This document shows, piece after piece, positions 38,601 through 45,135 of a stretch of 64,000 bases of DNA; positions within the stretch are counted from its first letter, which is position 1, and every line of letters starts with the position of its first letter. Made by a program: the position numbers and the translations under genes. The stretch spans positions 62,001-126,000 of the forward strand of contig NZ_CAMLDD010000002.1 in assembly GCF_946478785.1 (NCBI RefSeq), written 5' to 3'. This stretch comes from an uncultured Flavobacterium sp. (GTDB taxonomy: Bacteria > Bacteroidota > Bacteroidia > Flavobacteriales > Flavobacteriaceae). The notes beneath the pieces are model-generated. The model was given only the letters and a program-made list of their open reading frames with translations, did not search any database and was not told the DNA's origin.

Positions 38601-38766
38601 CCATATCGGATGTTCCAATAGGGGTAAAAGAATTAAACTCCGGCTGTGTAGGACCGCTGGTCAACGCATACATCTGCATCGGTTGCAAGGTTTCTAAAAG
38701 AATCATAATTGCTAAATACATAGCAACAGTTTTTTTTAATTTACTTGTTTTTTTTGGCTTGATCAT
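32602..38766 (-). CDS. SpvB/TcB-like shell protein of the Rhs toxin complex
   Basis: A 2054-residue secreted protein. The N-terminus has a long signal sequence (VAMYLAIMILLETLQPMQMYA), then an SpvB-like opening: LASGDFNYNIPIMDVGGYPL, LAYNSGVTMDQEASWVGLGW and RQVRGLPDDF. In insecticidal Tc toxins, SpvB-containing TcB joins TcC to form the hollow cocoon that stores the toxic tip. Long beta-rich stretches fill the middle, and an Ig-like domain closes the C-terminus (about 1915-2054). No toxin tip or T9SS domain is present. It overlaps the lipoprotein gene upstream by 4 bp (ATGA) and precedes the linker and Rhs genes. I infer it forms the other half of the shell. Confidence 0.72.
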   Translation of the reverse strand: MIKPKKTSKLKKTVAMYLAIMILLETLQPMQMYALTSGPTQPEFNSFTPIGTSDMVDLASGDFNYNIPIMDVGGYPLNLAYNSGVTMDQEASWVGLGWNLNVGQIERQVRGLPDDFRGDEMIYENNLRQNRTVGVNVGVNAAYTGFDALQLGVGLGVESNNYEGISFKPSYGIGFNFNDNISVGMNFSSSLDGGATVTPRIGISLKMLDNGCESTSLKSSISLGLNSRKGVENLNVSASVSQKGETADKFTDAAGGTGYKNIKEVNGGGGIGGSISFNNLSFTPSKRIGFRNENFSFNGALGGEVFGVEGQVQVTGYGSYQNIADEYKNKKEKAYGYENTEYKKITESGVLDFNRENERTINQNTLALPVTNYTYDIYSIDGQGVSGMFRPYRSKVSSVYNDEVVDLGESKNFGAEAGLGNLFHASGDFKKAPSESTTGGWFQNNNVLVHFNEKSTDKKALTYEPVTFKMVGATVVDPETIYKDRLYETKALRVDIGGNNKNTYTSANLSDGIRYGNSEIKRTKRFRRSQVVQKITNAEASRDKFIIKNGNAAPHHTAGMKILQADGTTYVYGETAYNTKKTEATFDVSGVSGSQSGNNTTGLVGYNGSMYGNESNTSDQYVNRVSTPPYAHSYLLSTVLSSDYQDIDDNGPTVNDLGNFTKFEYTTLPIYKWRVPFEKDKATYNEGLISKKDDQKGNYLYGEKELKYLDKIVTKTHVAFFDLEDRKDAIAVADENGGKGTGRMKKIKTIRLYSRPEVTNDSGVIFDPSKIAGSIIKPIKTAHFVYSYSLCKGISNNDKSTNLTNSELGNNGGKLTLEKVYFTYRGSNMGKYTPYVFNYGSDDSIDNPNYDMKGFDIWGNYKENPANSGNINTPLSNTEFPFVDQNKQKVSIDKTKNQADINTASWNLKSVQLPSGGKISIETESDDYQYVQNKKAMQMYKVVGVGHNPVPVYDAKNNNILYNGSSHKKFLYVKLSDVNLVDTNDKLTKQGFLDKYLSENLTKPIQFKFMLNMSDNAQHYEYVSGYFKIGDVNDINVDYNADFKGTIASIPVELLAKDKQSGKANPIAKAGWGFGRTFLNRLTCGINDNPAETDFASIVKNLRGSLSIIKEIFDGPDGYLQDKGRARIFKPEKSWIRLENSDGHKLGGGLRVKSIKLSDNWTKMLEVTSGTKLNDMEYGQTYSYTDNKGKSSGVATFEPNMCAENPFVEPFYNAKGNYAETVAAPMESNYVEKPFGANFFPASRVTYSKVTVRNLDRKNDGETIIVKKHATGSVVTKHYTSYDFPTKVLYTDLKMINGITPTKIVKDMLKNIIRGGNIDVRNLLTMTQGYSVETNDMNGKVNFEEIYNEANEIVSSVEYKYNIDEQKNIDNNITTIDEKGNVSKRIIGVDYDVINDFNRSFAKTETSGFKANIAGMLIPTFPIPIPIFIPTVFPESSTNINELRTAVTTKHVHKTAMLVEKTAMDLGAIVSTKSLAWDASSGEVLLTETVNEYSDHYYSFNFPAYWMYDGMGLASQNIGIEGKLIANAPITAPSTSSNATGNPYFRLNNYTEDLSKIFHVGDELQVLDKEGVVQSSETLGINLPPQYKLWVVGFNAGNTGVLLMDRNGVYINKCEDLNSFNFKIVRSGYRNMQSASMASITSMINPIKNGKLDQESFRFTANSSFNPRIINASAVVYKDYWNTQTESNLPYYPEYNQSSVVSKIDPVTGLTVITNDPNWILPSGGVKYPNDVKVNPYLWNIKGNWRAEKSYAYLTGRNSAQGQYNNPRREGFFASFNPFYVLDTTALIPVWKIDEANWTYASSVTKYSPYGAELENKDALDRYSAAQYGYVYKLPMAVASNSKYKQIGYEGFEEKKTETTKKHFGFVNDKANIVSSQSHTGRNSLKVPKGSSSIMSRNLFSTIKNIDASKCPISVPVVVDPPPVTNITIGCKDGRESFSRIDDIIYQVTYNVPMRITLTNATVVNFLNPSAPSQPAETGKYSVSLSSDQKTIIFKVTPAYHGALNSSNRGILIQTIIAPNSSGYLGRINILAGTTMGNQGIRVACANGYDTPRF

Positions 38767-39353
38767 AAGGCTATTGGGGTAAAAGGATCTTTGAATTTAA
38801 ATTTTAATGTTCCCTTTCTAAAAAGGTAATCATCATAAATCAGTTGTATTTTATCGTTTGGATCTATTCCTGAGAAGAATAACAATACTTTTTGAAAAGG
38901 TGCGACTTTATAATTACGCTCAAAAGTAACGCCGGAGCAAAGGATTGTGTCTTTCTTTGATGTTACGACATAAAAATCTTTATCAAGACCGAAAGACATA
39001 TACTTTACAGCATCTGTGTAATCCATTCCTGTAAAGTCTTTGCTTAGCAAATCCTTTTCTTCATCTTGTTGAAAGACAAATTCTATCACACGTTCTCTTT
39101 TATTTTCTTCATAAAGAGAATCAACGTGTTCAAGATTTACGATTCCCTGATCTTTCAGTAAATAATATTGAATGGGAACTTCGGTAGCAATAAAGCCAAT
39201 GTCATCAACAACCTGTGTATAGGAGCGGGATTTCCAGCCTATTTTTTCCAGATTAAAATATCTGTCTCTAATTTCAGAATCCTTAGAGGTATTTTTCTGC
39301 TCTCTATTGCAAGAAATAAAAAGAATAAATACTAATATATTAAAGACCTTCAT
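38763..39353 (-). CDS. Putative lipoprotein of the Rhs operon
   Basis: A 196-residue protein with a short lipoprotein signal (MKVFNILVFILFISC, Cys at 15). The body is mixed alpha/beta with no recognised domain. It overlaps the Skp-like gene upstream by 14 bp and the shell gene downstream by 4 bp, so the three are translationally coupled and should be made together. A role in periplasmic folding or targeting of the giant shell and toxin proteins is inferred purely from this coupling. Confidence 0.65.
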   Translation of the reverse strand: MKVFNILVFILFISCNREQKNTSKDSEIRDRYFNLEKIGWKSRSYTQVVDDIGFIATEVPIQYYLLKDQGIVNLEHVDSLYEENKRERVIEFVFQQDEEKDLLSKDFTGMDYTDAVKYMSFGLDKDFYVVTSKKDTILCSGVTFERNYKVAPFQKVLLFFSGIDPNDKIQLIYDDYLFRKGTLKFKFKDPFTPIAL

Positions 39354-39843
39354 ACTTTTTATTTAAATACGTAAGAAGCTCATTAGTAACGTCTATTTTT
39401 TCATCTGCAAATAAAACGGTTTGTTTTTTGTCAGAACCAATCACTAACTGATAGTTTTTGTCCTTAGAAAATTCAGCTGTATAGCTTTTTATTCTTGCCC
39501 AGATCTTTGAAGATTGCTCAGAACCGAAGACTTCATTGAACTGTTCCAGCTCTTCCTTCCTCTGGATGAATTGCTGCATTAGCAGTTTCCTTTCAGAAGG
39601 AGAAATGGAAGGAGACTGTAAAGTAGAGTACAAATTATCTAAAACTGATTTTCTGTTATTGAATTCTTTTTCACCTGCTCTTTTCATTTCTTTGGTCATT
39701 ACAAAACCATCAAACAACTTTTCATTATCGACATATACAATTGCTTTATTAGATTTAAAAAAGTAAAAAAGCAAAAAAAACGTTAACACACTTATTAATA
39801 AGCCATTAACTACAAACTGAAAAGGTATCTTAAATTTAATCAC
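39340..39843 (-). CDS. Skp/OmpH-like periplasmic chaperone, membrane-anchored
   Basis: A 167-residue protein with one N-terminal transmembrane helix (about 10-29), then an OmpH/Skp layout: a strand (AIVYVDNEKLFDGF), a long charged coiled coil (about 50-110) and a C-terminal strand pair (YQLVIGSDKKQTVLFADEKIDVTNELLTYLNKKY). Skp chaperones hold unfolded proteins after Sec export. It is the first gene of the toxin operon and uses a GTG start; the next in-frame Met would remove the helix. As a dedicated, anchored Skp-like protein it may hold the 2000-4000-residue cargo for export (inference). Confidence 0.68.
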   Translation of the reverse strand: MIKFKIPFQFVVNGLLISVLTFFLLFYFFKSNKAIVYVDNEKLFDGFVMTKEMKRAGEKEFNNRKSVLDNLYSTLQSPSISPSERKLLMQQFIQRKEELEQFNEVFGSEQSSKIWARIKSYTAEFSKDKNYQLVIGSDKKQTVLFADEKIDVTNELLTYLNKKYEGL

Positions 39844-40180
39844 AAATAACTTGTTAATTTTGAGAGCGTAAAAATATAATTTTTTAGGAAAATGAAAGTA
39901 AAACTGAAAAATATTTTTTCAAAAATGCGAAATATTATACTAAAAACATAATATTTAGTATTTTTAGCAAAATTATATTGTTAAAAAATGTTTTTTCGTA
40001 ATTTATTTATTAACAAGGTTAGTTTTAAAATTTTCATTTAACTACTTTGTAATATTTATTGCTATTTTATAAATATTGACCTAAAATTACTATTGGTAAA
40101 ATCAAATAAAAAGACTACAAATTTATTTGATAGGACAATATATATTATATATCTTGTGCCCGCTTATAAACATATTCATT
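39844..40180. other. Divergent intergenic region between toxin and secretion operons
   Basis: Very AT-rich, with no coding potential. It should hold both divergent promoters. The best plus-strand -7 candidate is TATTTTTA at 39959-39966 (7/8) and the best minus-strand one is CATTTTTG near 39925 (7/8). Nested inverted repeats lie between them. Confidence 0.5.
39931..39961. promoter_or_regulatory. Nested inverted repeats, possible shared operator
   Basis: AATATTAT (39931-39938) is inverted as ATAATATT (39948-39955), and ATACTAAA (39937-39944) is inverted as TTTAGTAT (39954-39961). The two palindromes overlap, so only one hairpin could form at a time. They sit between the candidate promoters of both operons, as a shared operator would. 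Confidence 0.4.
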
Positions 40181-41011
40181 TTGAAAACAAAAACAGTATT
40201 TCTCTTTTTATACCTTCCATTCCTATTTTTATTATGTTCTTTTTCAGACCCTTATGCAATAAAACGCATCAGTGACAAGGATTTCAGATATGAATTTTAC
40301 ACTACAGCTAAGAAAATAAAACCCAATACAGCTAAAACTTATTTCTGGTTCAAAGGCGGTCTTATTCACGAGGCACAAGGCGGAATCGCCGGTGATTTAC
40401 TAAATGATAAATTCACCAAGATGTATCACAGCAATCAGTTGGCGGAACAAGGACAATTTAAAGACGGCCTGCGTGTTGGCTTATGGAAGACCTGGCACCA
40501 AAATGGTCTGTTAGCTACTACCCTAACCTACAATAAAGGGTTGCGTTCCGGAAAATATTTCAGATATGACGAAAGCGGCAATTTAGTCGAAAACGGAAAA
40601 TTCCGTTCAAATCTAAAAACCGGAATATGGACCAATACTGAAAACAAAGAAATCACTACCTACAAAAAGGGTGTGATTGTTAAACAAAAAGAAACGTTTA
40701 CCAAATCTGAAAAATACAGGATTAAGCAGGAAAGCACCAAATTAGAAAAAACTAAAGAAACGCAAAAAGAATTAGAAGCTACTTCTGATGCCCTGAAACT
40801 GGCCAACTACAAAGCCAAAGAAAAAGAAGAAAAAGCATTAGAAAAAGAGAGAGCCAAAAAAGAAAAGGAAGCTACAGCTGCTGCCCAAAAAGCAGAAAAA
40901 GAAGCCAAAAAACAAGCTAAGGAACAAGCGAAGAATGAACCTAAAAAGGATTCTAAAGCAACAACCTTCTTTAACAATCTTTTCAAAAAGAAAGATAACG
41001 CTCCTAAATAA
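40181..41011 (+). CDS. MORN-repeat protein with charged coiled-coil tail, start of T2SS-like operon
   Basis: The frame opens at a TTG at 40127, but a TTG at 40181 gives a normal signal sequence (residues ~1-20, ending LCSFSDP) and is preferred; no ATG is available. The product is ~276 residues. Three YwqK/MORN-like repeats (MYHSNQLAEQGQFKDGLRVG, WKTWHQNG, YDESGNLVENGKF) lie near residues 80-150, followed by an extremely Lys/Glu/Ala-rich helical tail of ~90 residues. The exact role is unknown. It overlaps the next gene by one base (TAATG), which ties it to the secretion operon; a periplasmic scaffold or cargo-docking role is a guess. Confidence 0.6.
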   Translation: MKTKTVFLFLYLPFLFLLCSFSDPYAIKRISDKDFRYEFYTTAKKIKPNTAKTYFWFKGGLIHEAQGGIAGDLLNDKFTKMYHSNQLAEQGQFKDGLRVGLWKTWHQNGLLATTLTYNKGLRSGKYFRYDESGNLVENGKFRSNLKTGIWTNTENKEITTYKKGVIVKQKETFTKSEKYRIKQESTKLEKTKETQKELEATSDALKLANYKAKEKEEKALEKERAKKEKEATAAAQKAEKEAKKQAKEQAKNEPKKDSKATTFFNNLFKKKDNAPK

Positions 41012-42222
41012 TGGTTAAAGCACATAGTTTATTGTACGCCATTTATATTTGCCTGATTGTTTCTATTATTTGCGGAGCACTATTGTATTTCTCAAATTTA
41101 TTCAATCAGCTTAATTTGTATTATAATCTACAGGAAGAACTTTATATTCAGAATCAATCGGTTTTAAATTTTGCTTTGGGAAACAAAACCGTTCCAACAG
41201 AAATTGAAAAAGACGAAAACTCCGGAATCGAAGGCAGTTACGAAACAAAACCCCATGGGTTATTGTCTTTGGTTTTAGTTAAATCGTATATTTCAAATGA
41301 TACTGTCTCATCTGTGCATTTTGTTGGCGCACGAAATATGGATAAAAATGCCATTTATCTGACCAATTTTTCAAAATCACTTTATTATTCCGGAAAAGTA
41401 AAACTCATTGGAAATAACCAGTTTCCAAGTCCTTTTATTGAAACCTCGTATATCAACAACAATCTGAACCAGCTTGTTGTAAAAGGAGAAAATACGATTT
41501 CAGAACCTCAGTTACCCGAAATAAATGATGATTTCAAAAAAATATTTCAGGGACTAAAATCTGAAAAAATAAAACTCTCTGATGTAGAAAGACCAAAAGA
41601 TTCATTGTATTACAATTCCTTTTTTAATGTAACCAAAGAAATTCAGGTTAAATCATCTTTAGGGAACAGCATCTTCAAAGGTAATTTCATCTTACGATCT
41701 GAAGACTCAATCCGGATTAAAAAAAATACAGTTCTGGAAGATGTAATTTTGATCGCTCCTAAAATAACTTTTGAAGAAGGTTTTAAAGGAACTGTCCAGG
41801 CATTTGCAACCAAAGGCATTGAACTTGAAGAAAAAGTTACCTTAAACTATCCTTCGGTAATTTGCGTGTACAATGAAAGCGCCGAAGAATCTAAAATAAA
41901 AATAAAGAAGGGATGCCAAATAACCGGAGCTGTTGTTCTGTTTGGTAATACAAATGACCTGATTGATAAAAATACAATCGAAGTAGAGGAAGACGGGCTG
42001 TTGTTTGGCGATTTATACTGCAGTGGAAAACTAATGCTCAAAAGCGACGTTTATGGCTCAGTCTACACGAATCGGTTTTTTCTGAAAACGAGTTCTTCTT
42101 CTTACGAAAATATGATTAGCGATATTGAAATTAATACTGGGAAACGTCCTGATTATTTTATTTCAGTTCCATTGTTTAACACTAAAAAAACAACCTATGG
42201 TGTTATCAAAAAAGTATTATAA
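41011..42222 (+). CDS. GspK-like large minor pseudopilin lacking Glu5
   Basis: A 403-residue protein beginning MVKA-HSLLYAIYICLIVS. Aligned with its neighbours at the Ala/+1 prepilin cleavage position, position 5 is Tyr instead of Glu. In type II systems GspK, the largest minor pseudopilin and pilus tip initiator, is the one that lacks Glu5, so this fits. The large ectodomain ends in a repeated beta-helix-like part (about 210-370) resembling bactofilin-type polymerising folds, which differs from classical GspK. It overlaps the MORN gene by 1 bp and the next pseudopilin by 26 bp. Confidence 0.6.
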   Translation: MVKAHSLLYAIYICLIVSIICGALLYFSNLFNQLNLYYNLQEELYIQNQSVLNFALGNKTVPTEIEKDENSGIEGSYETKPHGLLSLVLVKSYISNDTVSSVHFVGARNMDKNAIYLTNFSKSLYYSGKVKLIGNNQFPSPFIETSYINNNLNQLVVKGENTISEPQLPEINDDFKKIFQGLKSEKIKLSDVERPKDSLYYNSFFNVTKEIQVKSSLGNSIFKGNFILRSEDSIRIKKNTVLEDVILIAPKITFEEGFKGTVQAFATKGIELEEKVTLNYPSVICVYNESAEESKIKIKKGCQITGAVVLFGNTNDLIDKNTIEVEEDGLLFGDLYCSGKLMLKSDVYGSVYTNRFFLKTSSSSYENMISDIEINTGKRPDYFISVPLFNTKKTTYGVIKKVL

Positions 42223-42541
42223 CCTGGCTGCCAACTCAATATTAGAATCGGTTATTGCCCTGACTATTATTTCGATCTGCCTGTATTTTGCCGTAATGAT
42301 TTTTGCATCGGTTTACACACCAAAAACGTCCGCTAAATTTTACAGCACTCAAAATAAAGTCAATGAACTTTTTTATTTATCAGAACTGAAAAATGATTCC
42401 ATATCAAATGAAAACGAGAATGAAAACCTGCTGATAGAAGAGGAATCTGTAAATGATGAATTAAAAAAAATCTCCGTTCAATATAAAGACAGTACACAAT
42501 TTAGGTTTGAAAAAAGTTTCTATGTTCAAAACAATCCGTAG
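42197..42541 (+). CDS. Minor pseudopilin (GspI/H-like)
   Basis: An open frame exists from 42125, but the ATG at 42197 gives a short basic leader and a prepilin signature: MVLSKKYYNLAA, then NSILESVIALTIIS with Glu at +5 and Ala at -1. The mature protein has the hydrophobic N-terminal helix and a small acidic soluble part, 114 residues in all. It overlaps the GspK-like gene by 26 bp and the next pseudopilin by 20 bp. Confidence 0.72.
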   Translation: MVLSKKYYNLAANSILESVIALTIISICLYFAVMIFASVYTPKTSAKFYSTQNKVNELFYLSELKNDSISNENENENLLIEEESVNDELKKISVQYKDSTQFRFEKSFYVQNNP

Positions 42542-43022
42542 CTGCCCTAAATCGATACCTGCTTTTTCTATTATAGAAGCGGTTGTAGGTATGGCCATAA
42601 CGGCTATTATCATGGGTGTTTTGTTTGTTATTTTTTCGATTGTTACCGGAAGATTGCTGGACTTTAAAAACCAGAATCAATTGGTAAATGACCTGAATCG
42701 GCTAACCTATAGTTTAAACAAAGACATTTTTGAAAAAGAAAAAATGACAGTTTCTGAAAGTGAAATATATTTTAACGGATATATTGGGGAAAGAATTACT
42801 TATCAATTTTCAGATGATTACATCCTGAGAAACAGTGAAACTTTCATCGATACATTCCGCATTAAACTGAACAGAATGATAATGGATACCGTAAAAAGCA
42901 AATCGGAACAATTTGTTTTTCAAAAAATAAAATTAAACATAGAATCCAACGAAAAAGAAATGGATTTACGATTCTATAAAAGAGTGTATCCTAATGAATT
43001 ATTACAAACAATTAAAAAATAA
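42522..43022 (+). CDS. Minor pseudopilin (GspJ/PilW-like)
   Basis: The ATG at 42522 is preferred over an in-frame TTG at 42507. Leader MFKTIRSCPKSIPA, then FSIIEAVVGMAITAIIM: Glu at +5 and Ala at -1, typical type IV pilin N-helix. About 166 residues with a beta-rich C-terminal domain, the size of GspJ/PilW proteins. The stop codon overlaps the gspF start by one base. Confidence 0.75.
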   Translation: MFKTIRSCPKSIPAFSIIEAVVGMAITAIIMGVLFVIFSIVTGRLLDFKNQNQLVNDLNRLTYSLNKDIFEKEKMTVSESEIYFNGYIGERITYQFSDDYILRNSETFIDTFRIKLNRMIMDTVKSKSEQFVFQKIKLNIESNEKEMDLRFYKRVYPNELLQTIKK

Positions 43023-44143
43023 TGAGTTTTGATTTAACCACATACAAAGCCCCAAAGACTGAGAAAAAGGATTTCAGGATTGAAACAGGTTCTTTTCAGT
43101 TTTCTAAGAAACTTACAGATAAAAAAAAGGAGATTTTCTACAGAGAATTAGGAATGCTTTTGCGTTCCGGGGTTGATTTTAAAAAGGCATTAGAAATTTT
43201 GGGCAATCAGTCTAATAACAAATTTGAAAAAGAACTAATTCTTCAGATCAAGGAAAAGGTAGTCGAAGGAAGAAGCATTTATGAGTCGATGCTCGAAACC
43301 AATCAGTTTTCTCCTTACGAATATTACAGTATTCAAATTGGTGAAGAAACCCGAAAATTAGAAGAAGTTTTAGGTGAATTACAAAAATATTTCAACCGAA
43401 AAATTCAGATGAAAAGGCAAATCATATCGGTCATGACTTATCCGACAATTGTAATGCTGGTTACGGTTCTGGTTCTTTATTTCATGCTGAACAAAGTGGT
43501 GCCGATGTTTAGTTCGGTATTTAAACAATTTGGGAGCGAACTGCCAAAAAGCACACAGATTATTCTAAAAATATCAAATCATTCGGGGATGATATTTTCT
43601 TTTGTCATTGGAATTATTGTTGGTTTAATTGTAATTCACATGTTATTTAAAGACAAAGATAGTTACAGGTCGTTTACTACAACTATGGTTTTAAAAGTTC
43701 CATATTTCGGAAACCTGATTCGGAAAATTTACATTTCCCGATTTTGTCAGGCAATGAACTTGTTGATTACTTCTAAAACAACTTTGATCAATTCGTTGAC
43801 GTTAACAGCAAAAATGATTGGTTTTTATCCGATTGAAATAGCTATTGACCAAATAAAAGAAGACATTACAAGAGGAGCTTCCTTAAATGAAAGTTTAAGA
43901 AAACATACTGTATTCGAAAACAAAATGGTCTCTATGGTTGAAGTTGCTGAACAGGTAAATCAGCTGGAAACTATGTTTGAGAGACTGACAGAACAATATA
44001 ATGAAGAAATTAGTCATCAGACCAAAATGATTGGCGTCATTTTAGAGCCCATGATTATTATTGTAATTGGAGTTATTGTGGGAGTAATTATGGTCTCTAT
44101 GTATGCCCCAATGTTCGATCTTAGTAAAATTATAAATAAATAG
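43022..44143 (+). CDS. gspF: Type II secretion inner-membrane platform protein GspF
   Basis: A 373-residue GspF/PilC family protein with two repeated cytoplasmic helical domains (about 38-135 and 235-335) and three membrane segments (about 140-160, 187-208, 340-362). Family phrases include FYRELGMLLRSGVDFKKALEIL and FCQAMNLLITSKTTLINSL. It forms the platform that couples the GspE ATPase to pseudopilus assembly. Its start overlaps the stop of the upstream pseudopilin gene. The gene is followed by a 73-bp gap with a promoter box, so the operon may have a second transcription start there. Confidence 0.9.
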   Translation: MSFDLTTYKAPKTEKKDFRIETGSFQFSKKLTDKKKEIFYRELGMLLRSGVDFKKALEILGNQSNNKFEKELILQIKEKVVEGRSIYESMLETNQFSPYEYYSIQIGEETRKLEEVLGELQKYFNRKIQMKRQIISVMTYPTIVMLVTVLVLYFMLNKVVPMFSSVFKQFGSELPKSTQIILKISNHSGMIFSFVIGIIVGLIVIHMLFKDKDSYRSFTTTMVLKVPYFGNLIRKIYISRFCQAMNLLITSKTTLINSLTLTAKMIGFYPIEIAIDQIKEDITRGASLNESLRKHTVFENKMVSMVEVAEQVNQLETMFERLTEQYNEEISHQTKMIGVILEPMIIIVIGVIVGVIMVSMYAPMFDLSKIINK

Positions 44144-44164
44144 CAGTTATTTCGATTCAATTTG

Positions 44165-44172
44165 TATTTTTG
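44165..44172 (+). promoter_or_regulatory. Internal promoter -7 box (TATTTTTG) before gspG
   Basis: A perfect TAnnTTTG match 44 bases before the major pseudopilin ATG, in the only real gap (73 bp) of the operon. It would allow extra expression of the major pseudopilin and downstream genes. The -33 element is weak. Confidence 0.55.
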
Positions 44173-44216
44173 CGCGAATCAAATTAACAGATTTTAACAC
44201 AGAAAAAAGCACATTA

Positions 44217-44651
44217 ATGTTAGATAAGATTAGAGAATACCATAAATTAAATAAAAACCTAAGTGTTAAAGCCTATTCTTTAACAGAAATATTAATTGTT
44301 TTGTGCATCATTGGCATTTTATTACTGATGGTATTACCAAATCAAACCTCAGTAATTGGCCAGGCAAAAGCTATTGAAGCTCAGGCTATGTTAAATCAGG
44401 TTTACGGATTAGAAAAAAGTTATTTTTACAGACATTCAAAATATTCCGGAAGTCTGGAAGAAATTGGTTTTGAACAGGAAAAAACGGTTGACGAAGGAGG
44501 ACAGGCTGTTTATAAAATAGAAATTTTAGAGGCGTCAAATGATTCTTTTTCTGCCAGAGCCACCGCTACATCAGATTTAGATGGAGACGGCAGTTTTAAT
44601 ACCTGGGAAATAGACAGTAAAAAAATATTAACAGAAGTAACAAAAGAATAA
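44217..44651 (+). CDS. gspG: Major pseudopilin GspG-like
   Basis: A 144-residue prepilin. An 18-residue leader ends SVKA, then YSLTEILIVLCIIGILLLMV with Glu +5 and Ala at -1. The C-terminal DLDGDGSFNTWEID is a calcium-site-like loop, as in GspG, which needs calcium for pseudopilus stability. Its own promoter box at 44165 fits a high-copy major subunit. The prepilin peptidase gene follows after 1 bp. Confidence 0.82.
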   Translation: MLDKIREYHKLNKNLSVKAYSLTEILIVLCIIGILLLMVLPNQTSVIGQAKAIEAQAMLNQVYGLEKSYFYRHSKYSGSLEEIGFEQEKTVDEGGQAVYKIEILEASNDSFSARATATSDLDGDGSFNTWEIDSKKILTEVTKE

Positions 44652-44652
44652 G

Positions 44653-45135
44653 TTGAAAATAGCCCCAGCAATTTTGTTGCTTTGTTTAGTACTTGTTTTT
44701 ATTCAGGATTTAAAATACAGAAGAATCCATATTATTTTACCTATCGTAATCTTTGGCATATCTTTCTTTATCATTCCTTTAAAAAAATATGATTTAGCAG
44801 AAATCTTACTTTTAAACACAGGTTTCTTCTTCATCACATTAGGCATATTAACACTTTATATGAGTTTGAAATCTAAAAAATTTCTAAACCCATTCGAACA
44901 TTATTTCGGATTGGGTGACTTACTATTCTATGTGGCTATTACACCACTATTTTTATTAAAAAATTATATTCTATATTTTATTTTATCCATGTTATTTGCG
45001 ATTTTGATGCAATTGGGATTAAAAAAATTTATTACCGAAGAAACTGTTCCGCTGGCAGGCTTTTCAGCTTTGTTTTTATTCATTATACTATTGAAAGACA
45101 ATTTTATTGATTTTCAAAAAATCACTTTATTATAA
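44653..45135 (+). CDS. Prepilin peptidase, A24 domain only
   Basis: A 160-residue polytopic membrane aspartyl protease. Both catalytic Asp residues are visible: IQDLKYRRIH near the start and the FGLGD motif in the middle. The N-terminal methyltransferase domain of full GspO/PilD is absent, so it should cleave but not N-methylate prepilins. The start is TTG, one base after the gspG stop; no ATG would keep the first Asp. Its place inside the operon implies a dedicated peptidase for the four Ala(-1) prepilins. Confidence 0.85.
   Translation: MKIAPAILLLCLVLVFIQDLKYRRIHIILPIVIFGISFFIIPLKKYDLAEILLLNTGFFFITLGILTLYMSLKSKKFLNPFEHYFGLGDLLFYVAITPLFLLKNYILYFILSMLFAILMQLGLKKFITEETVPLAGFSALFLFIILLKDNFIDFQKITLL

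Noticed and set aside
40127..40180. Earlier TTG start for the MORN protein
   Set aside because: It would add 18 hydrophobic residues in front of a complete signal sequence; the TTG at 40181 gives a normal one.
42125..42196. Longer start for the first small pseudopilin
   Set aside because: The ATG at 42197 gives a short basic leader before the prepilin motif, while the longer form adds an unrelated hydrophobic stretch inside the preceding gene.
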